Positions 59,111 through 64,000 of a stretch of 64,000 nucleotides of DNA are shown here, piece by piece. Each line of letters begins with the position of its first letter. The first letter of the stretch is position 1. The notes beneath the pieces are model-generated. The model worked only from the letters and a program-made list of their open reading frames with translations, was not told where the DNA came from and searched no databases. The DNA lies in the NCBI GenBank assembly GCA_018823415.1, contig JAHJIN010000234.1:1-64000 (forward strand), read 5' to 3'. The translations under genes were made by a program, and so were the position numbers. This stretch comes from Chloroflexota bacterium. Its GTDB lineage: Bacteria; Chloroflexota; JAHJIN01.

Positions 59111-59569
59111 ATGAACACCATCACTCACCACACCATCCTGCTGGTGGAAGACGACCCCAACGACGTGCTGCTGGTTCAGCGTGCCTTTCGCAAGGCCAAC
59201 CTGATCAATCCCATCCAGGTGGTGGGCGATGGGGAGGCGGCGGTGGCCTATCTGGCCGGCCAGGGGCCGTATGCCGATCGGCAACGCCACCCCCTGCCGG
59301 TGCTGATGCTGCTGGACCTCAAGCTGCCGCGCCTGTCGGGGCATGAGGTGCGGGAATGGCTGCGTCAACAGCCCGGCCTCAAGCGCTTGCCGGTAGTGGT
59401 GCTGTCGTCGTCCCAGGAGCGCGCCGACGTGAACCGGGCCTACGACCTGGGCGCCAATTCCTATCTGGTCAAGCCCGTGGCCCTGGAGACCCTCATCGAC
59501 ATGGTCAAGACGCTCAACCTGTATTGGATGATCCTCAGCGAAAAGCCAGAGGTGGCGAGCGATCCATAA
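59111..59569 (+). CDS. CheY-like response regulator
   Basis: A 152-residue receiver-only protein. The phosphate acceptor is D69 in MLLDLKLPRLSG, the acidic pair is EDDP (residues 13-16), T/S and Lys are in VVVLSSSQ and YLVKPV. The layout matches Rcp1-type regulators that partner phytochrome-like kinases. No output domain. It lies between two kinases in one operon, so it is likely a phosphate carrier for one or both. Confidence 0.93.
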   Translation: MNTITHHTILLVEDDPNDVLLVQRAFRKANLINPIQVVGDGEAAVAYLAGQGPYADRQRHPLPVLMLLDLKLPRLSGHEVREWLRQQPGLKRLPVVVLSSSQERADVNRAYDLGANSYLVKPVALETLIDMVKTLNLYWMILSEKPEVASDP

Positions 59570-59601
59570 GCACCACGTTTGATGGCCGGAGGTGCAATAC
59601 C

Positions 59602-62600
59602 ATGCCCATCCCCAACCCGTTACGCATCCTGCTCATCGATGATAACTCCGACGACCGGGCACTGGCGCTCCGCGAGTTGCGCCGCGAGTTCCCGGGCCTT
59701 CAGGCCGTCGAGATCACGGCATCGGAAGGCCTGGCCCAGGCGTTGACAGCTGGCGGCTTTGACCTGACCATCACCGACTATCAACTACACTGGACGGACG
59801 GCCTGGTGATCCTGAGCGCGCTCAAGTCTCGCTATCCCGACCGGCCGGTCGTCATGTTCACCGGCACCGGCAACGAAGAAGTGGCGGTGGCGGCGATGAA
59901 GGCCGGCCTGGACGACTATGTGATCAAGTCGCCCCAACACCTGCATCGCCTACCGCAGGCCGTTCGCACTGCGTTGGAGCGGCAGCGCCTGCATCAGGAG
60001 CGCGAGCGCGTGGTCGCTGCCTTGCGTGAGAGCGAGGAACGATACCGGATGCTGTTTGAAACGACGCCGGTGATTATCTATGCCCTTTCCACAGAGGGCA
60101 GATTCATCGCCCTGAATCAGGCATTCGAACAGCTAACTGGCTGGTCGCGCGATGAATGGTTGGGGCGTTCGTTCGTGGAGATGCTCCATCCCGACGATGT
60201 GGCCTTTGCAGCACAGCAGTTTCAGCAGGTCTTACAGGGAGCGGGAGAAAGCAACTATTCAGAGATGCGCGTCCTTTCCCGGGCCGGCGTGATCCTGAAC
60301 ATTGAGATCATTGGCGTCCAGCAGATCGTGAATGGACAGGTGAGCAATATTTCTGGTTTTGCGCACGACATCACCGCGCGCAAACGGGCGGAGGAGGCGC
60401 TCGGCCAGGCCGAGCAGCGTTACCGCAGCCTGTTCGAAGAAGCGCCGGTGATGTACGTCGTCACCCGCAATCAAGACGGGGTGCCCATCATAGCCGATTG
60501 CAACCAGTTGTTCCTGGACACCCTGGGCTATGTGCGCGAGGACGTGCTGGGACACTCGTTGGCCGACTTTTACGCGCCGGCCTCACGCAAGCTGTTGCTG
60601 GAAGGTGGCTACCAGCGGGCGTTGGCCGGCCGCTTTAGCGTCCAGGAGCGGAACCTGTTGGCCAGCGATGGCAGCATTGTGCCCACACTGACGCACGCCG
60701 TGCCCGAAGTGGGGTCTGAAGACGTCGCCATCGGCACTCGGGCTGCCTTTGTGAACATTGCCGCGCGCAAGCGAGCAGAGCAAGCGCTAGAAAAGGCCGC
60801 CGCTGAATGGCAAACGACCTTTGACGCGACAACAGACGGCATCTATGTGTTGGATGCCGACCAAAAGATACTCAGGGTCAACCGTGCCTGGACCCAAATG
60901 CTACACATTGACGCCGCTGAAGCGGTGGGGCAGTACTGTTGGCAGGTCGTACATGGCACCCACGGACCGATTCCAGATTGCCCCCTGATCCGGATGCAAC
61001 GATCCCGGCAGCGAGAAAGGCTCGAGTATATCGTCGGCGAACGCTGGCTAGAGTTTGTCGTCGATCCGATATTTGATGCCGACAGGACCATCGTCGGTGC
61101 CGTGCACATCATCCGCGACATCACCACGCGCAAGCGAGCAGAGCAGTCGCTGGAGCGGCGCGCGGCCCAGATGGCTTTGCTCAACACCATCGGCAGCCAG
61201 ATTGCGGCCGTGCTCGACCTGGATCGCCTGCTGGATCAGGCCGCTCACCTGGTGCAAACCAGTTTCGGCTACCACCACGTGGGCATCTTTGTCATGGACA
61301 GCGACCGGGACGAGCTGGTCATGCAGGCCCGGGCCGGTCAGTTCGCTGACCTTTTTCCGCCTGACCACCGCGTCAAGCCCGAGCAGGGTCTGGTGGGCTG
61401 GGCCGGTAGTCACGGCGAAACCGTGCTGGCCAATGACGTGAGCCAGGAACCACGATACGTCAATTTCTATCCCGACCGCATCCCCACCGGCGCCGAGTTG
61501 AGCGTGCCACTGCGGGTCGAGGCCGAGATCGTGGGCGTGCTCGATGTGCAAAGCCCAGAACGCGACGCCTTTGACCAGGATGATGTGCAAGTGATGGAGA
61601 CCCTGGCTGCCCAGCTCGCCGCGGCCATCCGCAACGCTCACCTGTATCAGACAGTCCAGCGCGAGTTGGCCGAGCGGGTCCTGGCCGAGGCGGAACGGGC
61701 CAAGCTCCAGGCCCAGCTCCTGCAAGCGCAAAAGATGGAGGCGGTGGGTATCCTGGCTGGCGGCGTGGCCCACGATTTCAACAACCTGCTCACCGTGATC
61801 CAGGGACATGTGGACCTGGCCTTGCTCAAGCTGGACGAGGCCGAGCCCCTGTACCGGGACCTGCGCCAGGTCCGCCAGGCCGCCACCCGCGCGGCCAGCC
61901 TGGTCCGCCAGTTGCTCCTGTTCAGCCGCCGCCAACCGATGGAGTTTGTTCCGCTGAACGTCAACCAGACGGTGGACGAATTGCTCAAGATGCTGCGCCG
62001 TCTCATTGGCGAAGACATTGTCATCCGCACGGAATTGGCCCCGGACCTCTGGACCGTTCAGGGGGATGCCGGGAACGTCGAGCAGGTCATCGTGAACCTG
62101 TCGACGAACGCCCGGGATGCTATGCCCACCGGGGGAACGTTCACCATCCAGACCAGCAACGTGACGATGGATGCCGACCAGGTCCGACTTGTTCCTGATG
62201 CGCAACTCGGCCGTTTTGTCTGCCTGGCGGTCTCGGATACGGGGACTGGCATCAGCCCCGATATACGGGCGCACCTTTTTGAGCCGTTCTTTACCACCAA
62301 GGAGATGGGCCACGGCACTGGACTGGGCCTGGCGGTAGTTTACGGCATCGTCAAGCAGCATAGCGGGTGGATCAACGTGTATAGCGAACCGAGACAAGGG
62401 ACCACCTTTCGGATCTACTTGCCGGTCTCGGCCGCGCAGCCGGTCTTGCCAGCACGGGCCGAGATCCCGCTGGCGGCGTTGCAAGGGCACGGGGAGCGCA
62501 TCCTGTTGGTGGAAGATGAAGCCGGCGTGCGCGAGTTTGCCGCCGCAACGCTGCGGGCCAACGGCTACGAGGTCGTGGCGGTCGCCGACTTGATGCATGC

Positions 62601-62862
62601 GTTGGGCACTTTTACTGTCGAGCAAGGGCGCTTTCACCTGGTCTTTACCGACGTGGTGCTGCCGGACGGCACCGGGCCGCAACTGGTGGAGCAACTCCAG
62701 GCCCGGCAGCCGGGGCTGCGTGTGCTGCTGAGCAGTGGCTATGCGGACTGCAAGGCGCAGGGGTCGCTGATTCAGGAGCGAGGTTGGCCCTACCTGTCCA
62801 AGCCGTATAGCCTGCTGGACCTGCTGCGGGCAGTCCGAGAGGCGCTGTGGCCCGGCGAATAG
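59602..62862 (+). CDS. Hybrid histidine kinase (REC-PAS-PAS-PAS-GAF-HK-REC)
   Basis: A 1086-residue cytoplasmic kinase. Order: an N-terminal receiver with D59 (ITDYQLHW), three PAS domains (about 145-260, 270-390, 395-510, the third with CWQVVHGTHGPIPDCP), a GAF domain (about 525-680), the His helix with H724 in GGVAHDFNNLLTVIQ, the ATPase (DTGTGISPDI, GTGLGLAVVYGIVKQH), and a C-terminal receiver with D1017 (FTDVVLPDGTG). The N-terminal receiver suggests phosphate input; the C-terminal one suggests a relay. GGAGGTG lies seven bases before ATG 59602. A longer frame beginning at 59356 is the shadow of the regulator gene. Confidence 0.92.
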   Translation: MPIPNPLRILLIDDNSDDRALALRELRREFPGLQAVEITASEGLAQALTAGGFDLTITDYQLHWTDGLVILSALKSRYPDRPVVMFTGTGNEEVAVAAMKAGLDDYVIKSPQHLHRLPQAVRTALERQRLHQERERVVAALRESEERYRMLFETTPVIIYALSTEGRFIALNQAFEQLTGWSRDEWLGRSFVEMLHPDDVAFAAQQFQQVLQGAGESNYSEMRVLSRAGVILNIEIIGVQQIVNGQVSNISGFAHDITARKRAEEALGQAEQRYRSLFEEAPVMYVVTRNQDGVPIIADCNQLFLDTLGYVREDVLGHSLADFYAPASRKLLLEGGYQRALAGRFSVQERNLLASDGSIVPTLTHAVPEVGSEDVAIGTRAAFVNIAARKRAEQALEKAAAEWQTTFDATTDGIYVLDADQKILRVNRAWTQMLHIDAAEAVGQYCWQVVHGTHGPIPDCPLIRMQRSRQRERLEYIVGERWLEFVVDPIFDADRTIVGAVHIIRDITTRKRAEQSLERRAAQMALLNTIGSQIAAVLDLDRLLDQAAHLVQTSFGYHHVGIFVMDSDRDELVMQARAGQFADLFPPDHRVKPEQGLVGWAGSHGETVLANDVSQEPRYVNFYPDRIPTGAELSVPLRVEAEIVGVLDVQSPERDAFDQDDVQVMETLAAQLAAAIRNAHLYQTVQRELAERVLAEAERAKLQAQLLQAQKMEAVGILAGGVAHDFNNLLTVIQGHVDLALLKLDEAEPLYRDLRQVRQAATRAASLVRQLLLFSRRQPMEFVPLNVNQTVDELLKMLRRLIGEDIVIRTELAPDLWTVQGDAGNVEQVIVNLSTNARDAMPTGGTFTIQTSNVTMDADQVRLVPDAQLGRFVCLAVSDTGTGISPDIRAHLFEPFFTTKEMGHGTGLGLAVVYGIVKQHSGWINVYSEPRQGTTFRIYLPVSAAQPVLPARAEIPLAALQGHGERILLVEDEAGVREFAAATLRANGYEVVAVADLMHALGTFTVEQGRFHLVFTDVVLPDGTGPQLVEQLQARQPGLRVLLSSGYADCKAQGSLIQERGWPYLSKPYSLLDLLRAVREALWPGE

Positions 62863-62889
62863 GGTCGGTGGCCGGCCTGAGAATCTGCC

Positions 62890-63110
62890 CTATTGTTTGG
62901 GCATGGCCTTGAGGGCCTCGTAGGCCGGGCGGGTGGTGCCATTGGGTTGGTGATGGCACCCACCTGTGGTTGTTCATCCTGGGGCGTCCACCAGTGCGGC
63001 GCGAACTAGATCACGCACATGGCGCCGATCCCGGGCTGCCAGTGGGTCTTGGCCCACTGGTACGCGCGCACGATGTAATCGGCCTTTTCCTGCTCCTCGA
63101 CCCGGAACCA
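62890..63110 (-). pseudogene. Decayed glycosidase-like C-terminal fragment
   Basis: On the minus strand, translated pieces read EEQEKADYIVRAYQWAKTHW, then GIGAMCVI, a TAG stop (63006-63008), FAPHWWTPQDEQPQVGAITNP, a frameshift near 62930, and PAYEALKAMPKQ ending at a TAG (62890-62892). The order DY.VRAY...W...DE....P....PAY.AL resembles the end of surface-associated glycosidases, as I recall them in Chloroflexota. No upstream part is found, so this is a remnant. The 63111-63280 region beyond it shows no gene. Confidence 0.6.
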
Positions 63111-63121
63111 TGAATGGTTCC
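63104..63121. repeat. Short hairpin
   Basis: GGAACCA - TGAA - TGGTTCC, a 7-bp perfect stem at the edge of the pseudogene. Its role is unknown. Confidence 0.6.
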
Positions 63122-63284
63122 GACCACAATTCTCACGACGGCATCGTCCTGACCGCCCGGCTGGTGCTGGATCCGGCTTTATGCGTGGACGGTTCCTGAT
63201 CTTGTGCCGGTCCTGGCATCCGTCAATAGTCCTGGGCGTACACCCTAACAGGACATTGTCAACGTAATCACCACTCCCCCATCC

Positions 63285-63313
63285 TTGACAGATCTTCCCA
63301 GAAGTGATATAAT
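63285..63313 (+). promoter_or_regulatory. Consensus promoter of the Fur-family gene
   Basis: TTGACA (63285-63290) and TATAAT (63308-63313) with a 17-base spacer, a perfect sigma-70-type match and the strongest in the window. It fits a promoter controlled mainly by repression. Confidence 0.88.
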
Positions 63314-63320
63314 CTCTATA

Positions 63321-63333
63321 GAGAATGATTCTC
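63321..63333. promoter_or_regulatory. Fur/PerR-type operator candidate
   Basis: GAGAAT-G-ATTCTC is a perfect 6-1-6 palindrome just after the expected transcription start. It fits a 7-1-7-like Fur-family box and suggests autorepression. Confidence 0.65.
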
Positions 63334-63363
63334 CTTAGTTTGGAAAGAGAAGGTAGCTGAACT

Positions 63364-63804
63364 ATGGTCGATCCACAAGCCAGATTCGAGGCATTAGTAG
63401 ACCGGCTCCGGGGGCAGGAGTACCGGTTGACACCGCAGCGCATCGCCCTGCTGCGCCTTCTGGTCGCCAGCGACGGGCATCCCAGCGCCTCCCACCTGTA
63501 CGACCAGCTCCAGGACCAATTCCCAACCACCAGCCCGGGGACCATATACAAGACGCTGAACCTGCTCAAGGACCTGGATGAGGTGTTGGAACTGGGCTTT
63601 AGCGACGACGACAACCGCTACGACGGTAACAAACCCTATCCTCACCCACACCTCATCTGTGTCCGCTGCCGGAAGATCATGGACCCCGAGGTGAGCATGG
63701 CCCAGGACCTGGTGCAGCAGGTGGCCCAGCAGTCGGGCTACCAAATCATCGGCCACCGGCTCGATTTCTACGGCGTTTGCCCCGATTGCCGGGAGAGTGA
63801 ATAG
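63364..63804 (+). CDS. Fur/PerR-family metalloregulator
   Basis: A 146-residue Fur-family repressor. The winged helix is RLTPQRIALLRLL...GHPSASHLYDQL...SPGTIYKTLNLL. The metal region has HPHLICVRCRKIMD and a second CxxC in GVCPDCRE, the structural zinc site of PerR/Zur/Fur types. The position directly before katG, like furA-katG of mycobacteria, favours a peroxide-sensing PerR/FurA role. A consensus promoter with an overlapping palindrome lies upstream. Confidence 0.93.
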   Translation: MVDPQARFEALVDRLRGQEYRLTPQRIALLRLLVASDGHPSASHLYDQLQDQFPTTSPGTIYKTLNLLKDLDEVLELGFSDDDNRYDGNKPYPHPHLICVRCRKIMDPEVSMAQDLVQQVAQQSGYQIIGHRLDFYGVCPDCRESE

Positions 63805-63894
63805 GCCAGCGGCTATGCCCTCTTTTTTGGGCACTTTATGGAGACTGAATCCTTATCGATAGGTAATCACACATAACCGAAAGGAGACAACATC

Positions 63895-64000
63895 ATGAGT
63901 AACGAAAACAAGAGCCCAGCAATGGGCGAAGCGATCCCCCACACAGCCAGCGGGGGCACGTCGGTCCGGGACTGGTGGCCGAAGCAGTTGAATCTGCACA
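63895..64000 (+). CDS. katG: Catalase-peroxidase KatG (partial)
   Basis: The first 35 residues are present: MSNENKSPAMGEAIPHTASG, then GTSVRDWWPKQLNLH. The RDWWPxQLNL motif is diagnostic of the N-terminus of catalase-peroxidases, heme enzymes that destroy hydrogen peroxide. AAGGAG (63881-63886) precedes the ATG. The gene continues past the right edge. The 90 bases after the regulator gene hold a TGCCC/GGGCA hairpin and a TATCGATA palindrome at about 63854-63861 that might be a second operator. Confidence 0.9.
   Translation, partial: MSNENKSPAMGEAIPHTASGGTSVRDWWPKQLNLH

Overview
The window is a GC-rich bacterial chromosome segment, most likely from a Chloroflexota (Anaerolineae-like) organism. 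That assignment is an inference. It rests on the many large GT-C type membrane proteins, pyridoxal phosphate made by PdxS/PdxT, an R3H/Ycf45-type ATPase beside tmk and darA, CHAD/CYTH/PPK2 polyphosphate genes, and frequent TTG/GTG starts. No rRNA is present; one tRNA-Val is.

Positions 1-6650 hold a possible transposase start at the left edge, a flavin-type oxidase-like gene, and a minus-strand polyphosphate/triphosphate block: Nudix, CYTH, an HTH-HD-CHAD fusion and two adjacent PPK2 kinases. An A/T-richer methyltransferase gene follows. Positions 6750-15600 are a plus-strand housekeeping block. It holds pdxS-GNAT-pdxT, a GNAT-like protein, an MntA/HepT toxin-antitoxin pair, an R3H ATPase, tmk, darA (c-di-AMP receptor), a CBS protein, rnhA and a membrane protein. 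It ends in a strong two-way terminator flanked by palindromes.

From about 15790 to 52100 every gene is on the minus strand. The core (15791-45966) holds eleven large membrane proteins of the GT-C/PMT type and relatives (GT39-like, DUF2142-like, DUF2723-like, YfhO-like, PF10131-like, GT87-like). Many are joined by 4-base ATGA overlaps. Ten of the eleven carry one to three copies of the same C-terminal beta-sandwich module on otherwise different membrane cores. The same genes are peppered with two kinds of short repeat: degenerate 7- or 8-base tandem arrays, often exactly 35 bp, and GC-rich palindromes that stay in frame. Several arrays form the start region of a gene. A phytoene-desaturase-like FAD enzyme and two small membrane proteins are embedded in the run. 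Upstream lie a B12-binding-type radical SAM gene, a small histidine-rich membrane protein and a DUF1858 protein with an FNR/DNR-like site at about -41. Further upstream are an inositol-monophosphatase-like gene, a D-Ala-D-Ala-ligase-like ATP-grasp gene and two tandem secreted esterases.

Positions 52100-64000 are mostly plus strand: a GH31 glycosidase, an alpha/beta hydrolase, tRNA-Val with its promoter and terminator, a GNAT gene (minus), a PAS/GAF histidine kinase, a response regulator, a hybrid histidine kinase, a decayed glycosidase-like pseudogene, and a Fur/PerR-family regulator directly upstream of katG, which runs off the right edge.

The most unusual content is the modular GT-C array together with the heptad/octad repeat arrays and in-frame palindromes that have invaded it.
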